Source: Branchiostoma floridae (taxonomy: Eukaryota > Chordata > Leptocardii > Amphioxiformes > Branchiostomatidae). From it: a stretch of DNA of 64,000 bases. Location of the stretch: the NCBI RefSeq assembly GCF_000003815.2, contig NC_049991.1, positions 5,832,666 through 5,896,665 on the forward strand. The letters run 5' to 3'. Shown piece after piece: positions 23,540-35,855 of this stretch. The notes beneath the pieces were generated by a model, which made no database searches, was not told where the DNA came from, and was given only the letters and a program-made list of their open reading frames with translations. How positions within the stretch are numbered: position 1 is the first letter of the stretch; each line of letters starts with the position of its first letter. A program made the translations under genes and the position numbers.

Positions 23540-24970
23540 CAACAGTACGTTTAGGCGGTTTAAGAGAAGCGTTTAACGTTCAACGTTTAGTGACCTCAGG
23601 TAAACGGCAACTCCTGTCCTTAATGGTGAGTACATAATTGTTGTGATTTGGAAGAAACTATTGTCCAGATATTGTTTTCTACAATTCTAATTCTGACATA
23701 AAACTTGTTGTAAATCTTAAGCATATTTGTAAATACAATAAATCCTGCTCTTCGTAGGAAAAGCTAAGTCCATGACGCAAAGTAAAGCGTAAAGTTAACA
23801 TCTCTTTACCTACGACTCGAGATGGTACGGTCCGGAAAACAACCCGTGGCCTTGTCTGCTCACGCAAAAGATAAGGAAAAGGATCGCCATGACAGTGATA
23901 TACCCATCTTACATGTTCAAGTAGCAAAATAAGTGATCAGACGCACACGTCTGAGGGCGTATTTTGGCACAAGAGTTCAGCTCGCTCTACAGAAATATCG
24001 AAAAATGAATACTTCACGCAAACTTATCCCGTCACAACTACTCTTTGAGGTGGAAAGTCAACTCGTTATAAGTGACATTGGCATTATCTGCTGACTGAAT
24101 ACATAGGCATCTTCAGTTCTAAGGTATTTCTGAGGTTTTCAGAACCACGTGTATGACGTAGTAATTCTACAAAGAACACGAAACGCCAATTCTTTGACTA
24201 TGATAAAAGCTGTTCTAAATGAGAGCAACCAAAATGCCGAACGATGCAACTAGTTAAACGCGAGACCTCATTTAAGGCCAATGCCCCCAAGATCCAAACA
24301 AGGTTGACAGGTTTAGAGTGTAGAACGTACCGCGTCACAATGAAGTGGACTTTCAGCATTATGTACGAAGGCATTTGACAACTTAAAGTCTTTCGAAAAT
24401 TGTTATCCTTTCTTTAGTTGTTCCTTTAGCAAGCGGTGAAGTTAAAGGGGTTTCGCGTTGTAAACAGTAGGTGTATAAAGACACGACAAGTTGCAGAAAA
24501 TAAAATAAAAAGTTAAAAGCGAAATAAACTAAGACTTTTTCTGACTGCAAGTATGGATGCTCTACTCACGGAACTCTACATACATTTTACCAAGACACGT
24601 TTCAATCTAGTCCAGGGACTAATTAGGAACAAATCCTATTGGAAGTAACCTACCTCATGTTGAAGTTACTCGCCGATGGGTGAATACACTGTTTACAAGC
24701 CAGTAGATCGGAGTAGTGCCGAATGTTTTCCGCAGATGTGTGTCAGAATGATACAAGGAGGAAGCCGACTTTAATTTAAACACTTCAGGATGATAGACCG
24801 ATTTGAAAAAGGGGCGTGTTTTGGGTAGAAAGACAGTCTGCGTCGTGCTCATAAGCACGTCATTGTTCAGGCATGTAGAATGCAATTGTTACTAAATATA
24901 AGAGTAAGTGATATTTGTTTCCTTGTTATAATCATACAGACAGACGTGTTGCATTTATGCAGGTGCACCT
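23540..24970. repeat. tandem segmental duplication, unit 1
   Basis: Matches 25400-26830 along its length. Shared signatures include TTGTGATTTGGAAGAAACTA, CTACAATTCTAATTCTGACA, GTTGACAGGTTTAGAGTGTA (TTCAG in unit 2) and AGAAAGACAGTCTGCGTCGT. No conserved reading frame is evident between the copies, so the duplicated unit is taken as non-coding. Confidence 0.85.
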
Positions 24971-25399
24971 CGCGAAAATATACATGAGCTCGGGTAAAGT
25001 CCCCAAAACATCTAGGTTATTTGTGGCGATGATGACATACTGGGCATGCGCACTAGTTAGAAGGTAACATGTTGCCCCAATACATCTAAAACACTGGAAA
25101 ACTGTTACCTTGGTCTTACGTCAGCATTAATTCTTTATTTTACCATTACTAAAAATTCAAATTAGTTTAAGACTACGGTAATCTGGATTAACTCACTTGA
25201 AATAACCACTAAATCCATACATTGTGCAGACGAATAAGCTGTTTATATTCTCACCTACGTCATATTTTTACTAATAAAAGCGATTACACAATCCGTGTTT
25301 ATGAACCATTTTCTTGAAGGACTTTCAAACTTTATATTGGCATGGTAGGACAAAGCTTCAAGATGAGAAATTGAATATGTACATATTGTTGTTTTAAAT

Positions 25400-26830
25400 C
25401 TGAACATTTAGGCGATTTAAGAGGAGAATCCGTGGTAAATAATCCTGTTTAACGCAATGTGACCTCGAGTAAACGGCAACGCCTTTCCTAATTGATGTGT
25501 GCGTAATTGTTGTGATTTGGAAGAAACTATTGTCCCAAAATTGTTCTCTACAATTCTAATTCTGACATACAACTTGATGTGAACTTTTAGCACATGGTGA
25601 TATGATTAATTCTGCTCTCCGTTGCAAAAGCTACATAAATAACGTGAAGTAAAGCGTAAAGTTAACATCTCTGTACCTACGACTCGAGATGGTACGGTCC
25701 GGGAAAACAACTCGTGGTCTTGTCTGTTTACGCAGAAGAAGATAAGGAAAAGAATCGCAATGACAGTACTATAGACATTTTATAAGTTCAAGTAGCAAAG
25801 AATGGATCGGACGTACTGATATGAGGACATATTTTTGCACAAGAGTTCAGCTAGCTCGACAGACATATCAAAACGACCACTTCACACACTGTGTTGTGGA
25901 CGTCAATTCGTAAAGTAACATCGGCATTTCCTGCAGACTGAATATATCGGCACCTTCAGTTCTAAGGTATTTCTTAGGTTTTAAGAGCCACGTGTATTAT
26001 GTAGTAATTCTACAAAGAAAACCAAACGTCAACACTTTGAATCTAAGCTATCCAAAATGAGAGGAAGTAAAATGCCGTACGATACAGCTGGTTTAACATG
26101 GGATCCCATTCAAGGTCGATGCCCCCAAGATCCATTAAAGGTTGACAGGTTCAGAGTGTAGAGCGTACCGCGTCACCATGAAGTGGACATTTGGCATTTT
26201 ACAAAGGCATTTGACAACGTAAGTCTTTCCCAAATTGTTGTCCTTTCTCTAATTGTTCTTCAGCAAGCGGTGAAGTTGAATGGGTTTCGCGTTGTAAACA
26301 GCAGGTGTATAAAGACACGAAACGTTGCAGAGAATAGAACAAACAAGTTTGCGAAAGAGACTAAGACATTTTGTGACTGCAAGCATGGATGCTCGATGCA
26401 CAACGACTCTACAAATATGACACCCAAAACACGTTTCAATCCTGTCTGGGGACTAAGAAACAAATGCTTTTGGATGTAACCTACTTACAGTTGAAGTTCA
26501 AATGTTAAATTGTTCGCCGATGGGTGAAAATACTGTTTACAAGCCAGTAGACCGGAGTGGTGCCGAATGTTTCCCGCCGTTGCGTGTCAGAACGATACAA
26601 TGAGGAGGCACACTTCAATTTAAACATTTAATGATGATAGACCGATTTCAAAATGGGCGTGTTTTCGTAGAAAGACAGTCTGCGTCGTGCTCAAGAACAC
26701 GTCATTCTTTTGACGTTCAGGCAGGTAGAATTTAATTGATACTAAATATAAGAGTAGGTGGTACTTGTTTCCTTGTTATACACAAGAACGAATTTAATCC
26801 CATTGTCTCTCGTGAATATAAATGAGCTTT
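25400..26830. repeat. tandem segmental duplication, unit 2
   Basis: Second copy of the 23540-24970 unit, about 1.8 kb downstream, diverged by substitutions and small indels. The 98-codon frame at 26183-26479 is not preserved in unit 1. Confidence 0.85.
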
Positions 26831-26940
26831 TGGTTCAGTCCCCAAAACTTCTAGGTTAATTGTAGCGATGATGACATACTGGACATGCGCACTAGCTTGA
26901 AGGTAACATGATGCCCAAATACCTCGAAAACACTGAAAAC

Positions 26941-27150
26941 TGTAAAGCTGTCCAAAATGAGACCACCCAACATGCCGAAAGATGCATCCGGTTTAACACG
27001 GGACCCCAATTCAGGTCAATGCCGCCGAGATCCACTTAAGGTTGACAGGCTCAGAGTGTAGAACATACCGCGTCACAATGAATTAGACATATAGCATTTT
27101 TTGAAGGCATTTGACAGCGCAAAGTATTTCCAAACACAAAAAGGGCTCGT
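26941..27150. repeat. partial third unit of the segmental duplication
   Basis: Carries the AAAATGAGA…ATGCCGAA…GATGCA and AAGGTTGACAGG…TCAGAGTGTA parts of the unit, then GCATTTGACA. Corresponds to about 24215-24390 and 26050-26230. Confidence 0.8.
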
Positions 27151-27835
27151 GTTTGTTCAGACACTTTGCTAGAATATGATTGACACTCGTTTACAAAAAT
27201 GCTTTCTTCGCGAGTATTTCTTTAATTAGCGACACTATTGGAGGCATGTGCCTACGCCTTTAAAAAGTGTTACTGATTGAAGAATATTCTATTAACAATA
27301 ATAGATTTCTATGTATTTACACATCTCAAAGAAAAACGCGAAACAAGAACGAGTGTCCCGCAGCCCTGTTTATTACCATTTGGTAAAGCAATCACATACA
27401 AACCATTTTATAATTGTTGTCAAATAAACTAGTTGGTTTATGGAGAAAAAAAGCTCTGACCATTTTTGCATATTGTAAGAATTTACTTTACTTTGACTTC
27501 TACCTTTATTGACTCTTATACCCATAGAGTAGCAGTTGTACTAATTCTTTTATCTTTCACTCATTCTGTCTTCGTAGTCGGCGCTATTGTCTACAGAAAG
27601 CAGAGTGACATCATAACCTCACTATTTTTATAGGTAACTCAATGTTTACATAAAGGTGTGATTACTTGGAGAAGAAGTATTGAAACTAATCCGCATAGCT
27701 TAAAATTTCGTAACTTATACCAAAGTCAGGAATTGAAATATTCTTTACACATGCAGTACTTTAATTGTCAATCTATTCAATTCAATAAAATCAAAGTCAA
27801 AACTTAATAGAGCTTGTCTTAGACTCCAGTTTATG
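27151..27835. other. no recognised feature
   Basis: AT-rich sequence downstream of the sushi gene. No gene, repeat array or palindrome stands out. Confidence 0.4.
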
Positions 27836-27899
27836 TGAATTTATTTGTAGATATAGGTTATAAAGATACACCATGAAGAGGAAAGCTCGAACTAGATTT

Positions 27900-27905
27900 T
27901 TTATT
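27900..27905 (-). promoter_or_regulatory. candidate polyadenylation signal of the sushi gene
   Basis: AATAAA on the minus strand about 70 bp after the stop at 27977-27979. A second one lies at 27840-27845. Confidence 0.5.
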
Positions 27906-27976
27906 GTTTTGCAAGAATGTAGTCAACTAAACATCTATTTCAGTGGGCAATTTTATCCGTCATACGCAAATATGGC

Positions 27977-30375
27977 CTATCCATATGCCCTCCTGCAGAC
28001 CAGGTTGATTCCAGCCCAGGTCCCATAATAGCAGGTCCTGGTGGTACTACCAAAAACCTGGATGTATCCGGGACGGCAGCGGTAGTAGCAGCTCTCCCCC
28101 TGTGTGTACGGGTAGGAACAGCCGCTCCGGTAGGTGTAGCCCAGCGTTGGTGGTGAAGAACAGGTAGATCCTGAAAACGTATTGAAGAAGTTTGTTGAGT
28201 TGTAACTTAGAATTTTGAAAAAAGAATGGCAAAGTTCTAAGATACGTGTTTTATCCTTTCTTATATCAGGGAAATGCAATTTACGCATATTATAGATATC
28301 AATGATAATTCTTTATTAATGACATACTTATCCAAGCGCGTACTATGTACCTCTCCTACAGACGAGGCTGGCTCCAGTCCAGCGTCCATAAGAGCAGGTC
28401 CTGACTGTACTACCTATCTATTCTTTCTATCAATGAGCTTGGTTAAGTTTTTTTTTCTAGCTTTAGGATATTACAGGAGATACATACCTCCCCTGCAGAC
28501 CAGGTTTGATCCAGCCCAGCGTCCATAAGAGCAGGTCCTGGTGTAGTCTCCGGAGACCCGACTGTACCCGGTACGGCACCGGTAGATACATCTCTCCCCG
28601 TGGGTGTAGGGGGAGTAACAGCCGCTCCGTGTGGTGTAGGACAGGGTTGGTGGTGTAGAACAGGTCGACCCTGAGTATGTATAAATGTAGATTCAGAAAC
28701 ATGACATTGATATCGTTGTCTAACGTGGTTTCAAAGAGTAAGGGTACATCCAAGACATTACGAGACTATAAGACACTTGAATTATTAAAGACAAATTTCA
28801 TTCTTTCTATCAAGGAAATGATAATATGCTCGGTTAAATTTTTTTATAATGTTCCGTCGCTTTAGGCCCGACAACACTTTCAGATATCACTAGAGATACA
28901 TACCTCGCCTACAGACCAGGTTTGTGCCAACCCATCGTCCACCGGAGCAGGTCCTAGTGTAGTCTCCGGAGACCCGACTGTACCCGGTACGGCACCGGTA
29001 GGTACACCTCTCCCCGTTGGTGTAAGGGGAGTAACAGCCGCTCCGGTAGGTGTAGGACAAGGATGGTGGTGAAGAGCAGTATGTTGACACTGGTTGAAAA
29101 ACACCAGACAAGAAAACCCAAATATTTAATGTGACGGATTAAAAAGAGGAATTGTTGGTAAAAATTGAAGAACTTGAATTCAGTTTCTTTTGCAACCTTG
29201 TTTTGGAAGGAAACATGGCAAGTCAGAATAAAACAAAATATCACATGGTGGTATTCTATATTGAACATATGATAACATTTTTTCAAGCATACATGCAATA
29301 CACGCAATCTTGTTTTTATTTCAGCTAATTTTTGCTCGATGTCTACATATCTTAGATATGAAATATATACCTCTCCTGCAGACGAGGTTGGTTCCACTCC
29401 ATCGTCCACCGGAGCAGGTCCTAGTGTAGTCTCCGGAGACCCGACTGTACCCGGTACGGCACCGGTAGGTACACCTCTCCCCGTTGGTGTATGGAGAGGA
29501 GCAACCACTTCGGTAGGTGTAGGACAGGGTTGGTGGTAAAGAGCAGCCTGTTGACACTGATTAAAGAACACAACACAAAGAAACCCAGATATTCAATGTG
29601 ACGCATTAAAAAGAGCAATTGTGTGATGATGGGCAGGTAGACACTGGTAGATAATAAAAGTAGCGTTGAACGTGAAATTCAGTTTCTTTTTTAACCTTGT
29701 TTTTGAAAGGTAATATGGAGAATTGGAATAAAAAATGGTGGTATTCTATTTTAGATACAAAGCTACCTTCCTTTATCAAGTAAACATGCAATACACACAA
29801 TGTTGTTTCTTTTTCCTTGAGTGTGATATGTACCTCTTCTGCAGACGAGGTTGGTTCCAGCCCAGCGGCCACCAGAGCAGGTCCTGGTGTAGTCTCCGGA
29901 GACCCGACTGTACCCATAATGGCACCGGTAGGTACACCTCTCCCCGTGGGTGTAGGGGGAGTAACAGCCGCTCCGGTAGGTGTAGGCCAGGGTTGGTGAT
30001 GAAGAGCAGCCTGTTGGTGCTGGAACTGATTAAAAAACACCCTAAGAAACAAATTTCAATATATACAGAAAAAGAATACCGTTGACCGTTGATAAGTGAA
30101 AGAACGATACACACTAGTTGACGCACTTACCACGGCGACGACGTCGACGACGACGACGCCATGCGTCTGACGTTAAGATAAGTGCAGATATCAGGAGCAG
30201 TAGAAACACACACTGCAGAAACCTAAAAATATAGAACAGGAATGAAGATCCATCCAACCAATTTACTCATTGTTTCAATTAACATGTTATAGGAAGACTA
30301 TCTCTATATAATTACCCTTGTCCATGTCCATTCTAAGTCCTCGCAATCATCTAGCATCTTTCCCATGTTCTTCAT
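27977..30375 (-). CDS. five-sushi-domain protein with poly-arginine N-terminus
   Basis: Minus-strand exons: 30131-30212 (leader, in the CVFLLLLISALILTSDAW frame, then nine Arg), 29834-30019, 29371-29556, 28904-29089, 28488-28670 and 27977-28170 (TAG). Each of the last five encodes one sushi/CCP domain of about 62 residues bounded by phase-1 introns, as usual for this domain. Domains have six cysteines (C…SGC…ERC.YRC.TGY…RTC…W…LVC), adding a predicted disulfide to the usual two. A candidate first exon at 30316-30375 (MKNMGKMLDD…WTR) joins in phase and gives 358 residues, but that start is uncertain; the leader exon could alternatively begin at 30222. The hydrophobic leader suggests a secreted or membrane protein. 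Sushi domains mediate protein and carbohydrate binding in complement, adhesion and lectin-like proteins; no specific function can be assigned. Confidence 0.8.
28351..28410 (-). pseudogene. truncated sushi exon remnant
   Basis: Between the fourth and fifth sushi exons the minus strand reads RTCSYGRWTGASLVCRRG and ends at a GTACAT donor. Its upstream two thirds are missing and no acceptor is seen. It is the 3' third of another duplicated sushi exon, most like the 28488-28670 exon. Confidence 0.75.
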
Positions 30376-30425
30376 GCTTGAAGGAAGCCAAACCATTGTA
30401 CATTAGTGCCCACAGCTGCCATTTC

Positions 30426-30500
30426 TATATAAGGAAGCAGAGAGAGAGTTAGAGAAAGAGAGGCAGAGAGAGGATAAGAGAAAGAGAGAGAGAGAGGACC
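30426..30500. repeat. (AG)n-rich microsatellite
   Basis: Purine-rich GAGAGAG tract with interruptions. Similar tracts occur at 31670-31705, 33350-33400 and 35130-35175 at equivalent places in the duplicated block, so the tract is part of the duplicated unit. Confidence 0.85.
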
Positions 30501-33500
30501 ATTCCTTAATATCATATTGTCCTCAGGTACGTCATACTGGCAGACAGCCAAATGCACGTGAGGAGGTCGTGTTAATAGCAAACATTACTCTAAAGGACTC
30601 AAATTTCAAAGAAAGCAACACATTTAGCAAACATTTCATACTTTGACCATGCATATGTATATAATAGCGCCTGTCTACTAAATTCACACTCCTCATCGCT
30701 TCGATCTTATGATTTGTTTGATAATTGACCAATTTCATAAATGGGTGTGTTTTCAGAGAAAAAAAGGTGCAGCAACACGTGACTCTTTTGAATGTCAATC
30801 AGGTAGAATGTAATCGTGTCTAATTTTAAAGTAGGCGGTTCTTATGTCTTTGTTATCTGTACAGACAAACAGGTGACGTCACCTGGATCCCATTGTCCTT
30901 TGTGAATATTAATGAGCTCGGTAAAGTCCCGAAACTTTTCGACTGCTGGGACACTACACTCTTCAGGGGCTGGGGGGCTCCAGATCCGACTAGATTGTCT
31001 ACGGCCAGTGCAGAACAACGTGGCGAGAACTGCCTGAACTGTCTCAAATCGCCACGCATCAACTTATGATGCAAGCGAACGATTGATTGACTGAAGTAAT
31101 CTGTTAACATTAGCAACGTGCTTGTTAGGTGACATCATTAAAATCATCCTGTAATTAAGCTTACTAGATCGCTAATTACCGTCTACACTACCAACTTGGA
31201 AGTGTTGTAGTTTAATTAGGTTCATTAAACAGAATAAATAACTCAGGTACGTTATCCTGGCAAGCAGACAAAATTCTGTGACAAGATGTGCCAACATGAA
31301 CCACTTCCTTGAAGGATCTCAAAGTTACAGGTAGCGGTATTTTCAACTTGGTAGTTTACAAAGTCTTCCAAAATGGTTACAAGCTTAAGATATTTAAAGA
31401 GACCTCATTCATGCCCCTTTCTTGGATTCATTTTCTCAATACAAGTGAGTGTAATTTCATACTTGATTACGTAGCCATACAGAAGATACAATGCTATAAT
31501 TTGACTCACAGACAGTATCACACATATATTTCCATAACCGGGAAGTGAAGTTCAGCATAATAATTGACTTCTCCGACGGCCTTTTCCCCTCAAACCACAA
31601 GAATTCGTCCATACAGTACTTTTACCATCGCTAAAGGCACATCAACGATTGGATGAGAAAGGAGAGGCAGAAAGGGAGAGAGAGAGGGAGAAAGTGAGAA
31701 AAAGAGAGATGACCATTCCGTTATCTAGGACTAATATAGTACGTCATGCTGGCAGACAGCCAAAACCATTTATTGAGTTCGTGCTATAAACCACTATTTC
31801 CTCGAAGGACACAACTTTCAATCAAAACGACATAACCTTTGATACTTTGACCATGTATATGTATGTTATAACGTATCTCTATTAACTTCATACTCCTCAG
31901 AATCTTTAGAAAATCTAAGATAAACCACTAGGAACAAATTTCAAAGGCCTCAAAACACGGATACGCCTATCGTTAATGGTGCACAAGCACAAGTAACTGC
32001 TTTAATTTGGAAGGTACCATTATGTGCGTAGTATTGCCATTCTTTAAAATGTTTTGTATCTTACGAAACAAGCTTTTCAAAAATGATAGTAGATTAAAAG
32101 ATAGAAATGAAATAAACCCTGTTCTTGTTGACGACAGTCATAAGTTGAGTTAATCAGAAAACAGGAGGTCCCATGCTCGAGGTGGTATGGTCCGACAAAT
32201 ATAACGTTACTGTATTTGTTTTCACAGAAGAGCGATACATATTAAATGCATTGGTACCATTTGTTCCGTCACGATACTGTGTTTAGTACAGAAGACCGAC
32301 AACATACCAAAATCAGGAATGTTCACACCGAAAAAAACTACCAAGTTTTTTGTCTTTTTAAGATTAAACAATCGGCCGGGTTAAATCACCTAGTTCTTTT
32401 CGACAACGGTAAAACAGTGGACTGCGACTCTGTTCGGTAACTTGCATGTCGGGTCAGCAGCTGATACTTCCAGAGACAAGGCCGATAATCGCTACTATAC
32501 ACACTTTATGCACATATAAAGATAGTAAAAAATGGATTAAGAGCAGTTTGTGCGATTTCCATTATAAATGTTCGAACAAGAATAGATCGTTACCTACTTC
32601 ATGCTGAAGTTTCCCAGGTGTAGTCCCAGTGCACGCGGTTAAGTTTCTATCAGAGTGGTGACCAAACTTCCTCCGGCCGCAGTCCAGAGGTGTGCGGAAT
32701 GAGATCTGGGCTTTGTTCTTATGATCTGCTTCATAATTGACCAATTTTTATAAATGGGTGTGTTTTCAGGGAAAAAAACGTGGCTCTTTTGAAGCACAAT
32801 CAGGTAGAATTTAATCGTGTCTAATTTTAAAGTAGGTGGTTCTTATGTCTTTGTTATCTGTACAGGCAGCCTCCCATTGTCCTTTGTGAATATTAATGAG
32901 CTCGGTAAAGCCCCGAAACGTTTCGACTGCTGGGACTGAAGTAATCTGTTAACATTAGCAACGCACTTGTTAGCTGACATCATTAAAATCGGCCTGTCAT
33001 TTAATAAGCTTACTAGATCGCTAATTAATGTTTACATCACAGATTTGGAAGTGCTGTAGTTTACTTAGTTTATCAAGCTGAAGATATAAGTACCTTCATC
33101 GTGATTGCTATTATGTTGCAAGTTGTGCTTTATTTTGATCCTCGTTATTATGGCAAACAGACAAATTGTGTGACAAGCTGTGCTGACATGAACCATTTCC
33201 TTGAAGAATCCAAAAGTTGAATGTAGCTCTATTTTCAACTTGGTAGTTTACAAAGTCTTTAAAAAATGGCTACAAGCTAAAAAATATTTAAAGAGGCCTC
33301 TGTCATACCCATTTCTTTGACTTATTTTAGTAAGACAAGTGTACGAGTAAGAGAGAGAGTAATACGAGTAAGGGAGAGAGAGAGAGAGAGAGAGAGAGAG
33401 TCTTTGTTAACCGTACAGACAGCCAGGTGACGTCTGGATCCCATTGTCCTATTTGAATATTAATGAGCCCGGTAAAGTCCCCAGACTCTGCTGGGACTGA

Positions 33501-34440
33501 AGTAATCTTTTAACATTATAATTAGCAACGTACTTGTTAGATGACATTAAAATTGGCCTGTCATTTAATACTTTATTCTATAATACTTTAAATTATAGCT
33601 ATGCTTACTAGATCACTAAAGTACCGTTTACACCACTGATTTATAAATGTTGTGTTTTAATTAGTTTATTAAATAGAAGAAAACAACAACCTTCACCGTG
33701 ATGGCCATTTCAAGTTGTAGTTGTGCTCTATTTTGATCCTCAGGTACGTTTTGCTGGCAAGCAGACAAAATTGTGTAACAAGCTGTGCTAACATGAAAGG
33801 TTGAAAGATCTCAAAGTTGAATGCGGGGGTATTTCCTGTATCATTTTCACAGTTTGTCGTTGTGACGTTTAGGACGCTAATGTTTTGATATTTTGATATA
33901 TCACGTAGTGACTTAGACAATATGATCAAATAAATCGACTTGAATTCATTAAAGTTCAATGACCGCAAACACCAGACAACTTCTACTGTTGATAATCTGT
34001 AAGTGGTTGCTGAGATTTGGAAGATACTAGCAGTCAACATTGAAATACTTTGATGCTGTCATTATGCCAGGCAGATAAAACATATCTTGGGGAGAAACTA
34101 CAACCTACGATCTCAACCGGCCTTGTCATATAAACAACTTGTTATTGTGCCTATTTCAACCACGCCACATTTGTTACTGACAGGGCCACTGGCACATGTT
34201 TATATTTGACACTTTTTGTAGGATGTGAGGATGTATCTAAGCAATCAGAATGTAAGTGTCTATAGTTAGAAGCAATTGTTCACAAAATCACCCTGACAAG
34301 TCATGGAAAATGTCGCTGTAATAAGGGGTGAAAGATCTTCTCATTTGACAAATTTTGTTTAGTACATGCAAGACCCAGAGCAAAACCTACGTCATATAGC
34401 GTTAAATGGATTGGTCAGATTATATTATAGCGATTTATAA

Positions 34441-34465
34441 CCCCCCCCCCCACACACACACACAT
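34441..34465. repeat. poly-C plus (CA)n tract
   Basis: CCCCCCCCCC followed by CACACACACACA. A shorter equivalent lies at 37529-37545 in a duplicated unit. Confidence 0.8.
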
Positions 34466-35747
34466 CTTTTTGCCATCCGCAACCTTACAATGTTTAATAG
34501 CCTGGCGTAAAGAGCAAACCACGTCACATGGAAATCACCTTTATTTTGTGAATTTTGATAGACGACCTTAGAGAACTCCATTGTCCTTCACGAATGCAAA
34601 TGAGTTCCTTGAACCCTCGAAATTAATCGGTCTGGATGATGAACTTAAACGTAATAGACATGCGCAGAAGGCATTCTTCCTAAGTACACTTTACATTCCA
34701 CCACGAGTACAACGTGGTTAACTAAAATGTGAAAAGAAAAACACTTTATGTCAAAACTTGAGGTATCACATGCTACAATTTTTTAATACTTGGATCCCAA
34801 AGTTGAATGTAGCGGTATTTTCAACATAGTACTAGTTCACAAAGTCCTACTAAAATGGTTACAAGCTAAATGATATTTTAAGAGACCTCATTCATGCCCC
34901 TTTCTTGGATTCATTTTCCCAACACGAATGAGTGTAATATCATACTTAATTACGTAACCATACATGCAGTTTGACTCACAGACAGTATCACACATATAGT
35001 TCCATACCGGGAAATGAAATTCAGCAAAATAATTGACTTCACCCAAGACAACCCCCCCCCCCCCCAACCACAAGAATTCGTGCATACAGTACCTTATCCA
35101 TGGCTAAATGCACATCAACGGTTGGATGAGAAAATAGAGAGAGAAATAGAGAGAAAGAGAGAGAGAGAGAAAGGGATAAGACCACTCTGTAATCTAGTGC
35201 TATTCTCGGGTACGCCATGCTGGCAGACAGCCAGACTCATGCATGGAGGTCGTGCTAAAAGAGACCATTTCCTCGAAGGACTCAACTGTCAATCATAGCG
35301 ACACATTTAGCAAACATTTGGTACTTTGACTATGAATATGTATGTATTAGCGTCTCTACTAACGTCATACTCCTCAGAAACTTTAGAAAATCTATGACAA
35401 AACACTAGGAACAAAGTTTAAAGGCCCCCAAACACGGCTACGCCTATCGTTAATGAAGCACAAGTTACTGCTTGGAAGATACCATGATATGTGTCTTCTT
35501 GCAATTCTCTAAAATCCTTCGTATCCAACGTAACAAGATTTTTAAAAATGATGATAGATCAAATTTAAAGATAGAAATGATATAAACCCTGTTCTTATTG
35601 ACTACAGATATATGTTGGGTTAGGCAAAAAACAGGAGATTCAAAGCTCGAGGTGGTATGGTCCGATAAAAAATATATTACTGTATCCAAATACAATTCAA
35701 TCTCTACAACGGGATAAAAAACGGATATTTACTTCCGGACGTTACTG

Positions 35748-35855
35748 TATTTGATCGAATAGAAGACCAATACTAAAGACAACGGTACCATTTACCATTT
35801 GTATTTGATCGAATAGAAGACCAATACTAAAGACAACGGTACCATTTGTTACGTC
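35748..35855. repeat. recent ~53-bp tandem duplication
   Basis: TTTGATCGAATAGAAGACCA and ACTAAAGACAACGGTACCAT occur twice without change, so this duplication is much younger than the surrounding block. Confidence 0.9.

Noticed and set aside
28463-30126. Long minus-strand frames reading TERLLLPLHPRGE or TPTGAAVTPPTPTGRG
   Set aside because: They are other-frame shadows of the sushi exons. The cysteine-bearing frame with phase-1 splice sites is the real one.
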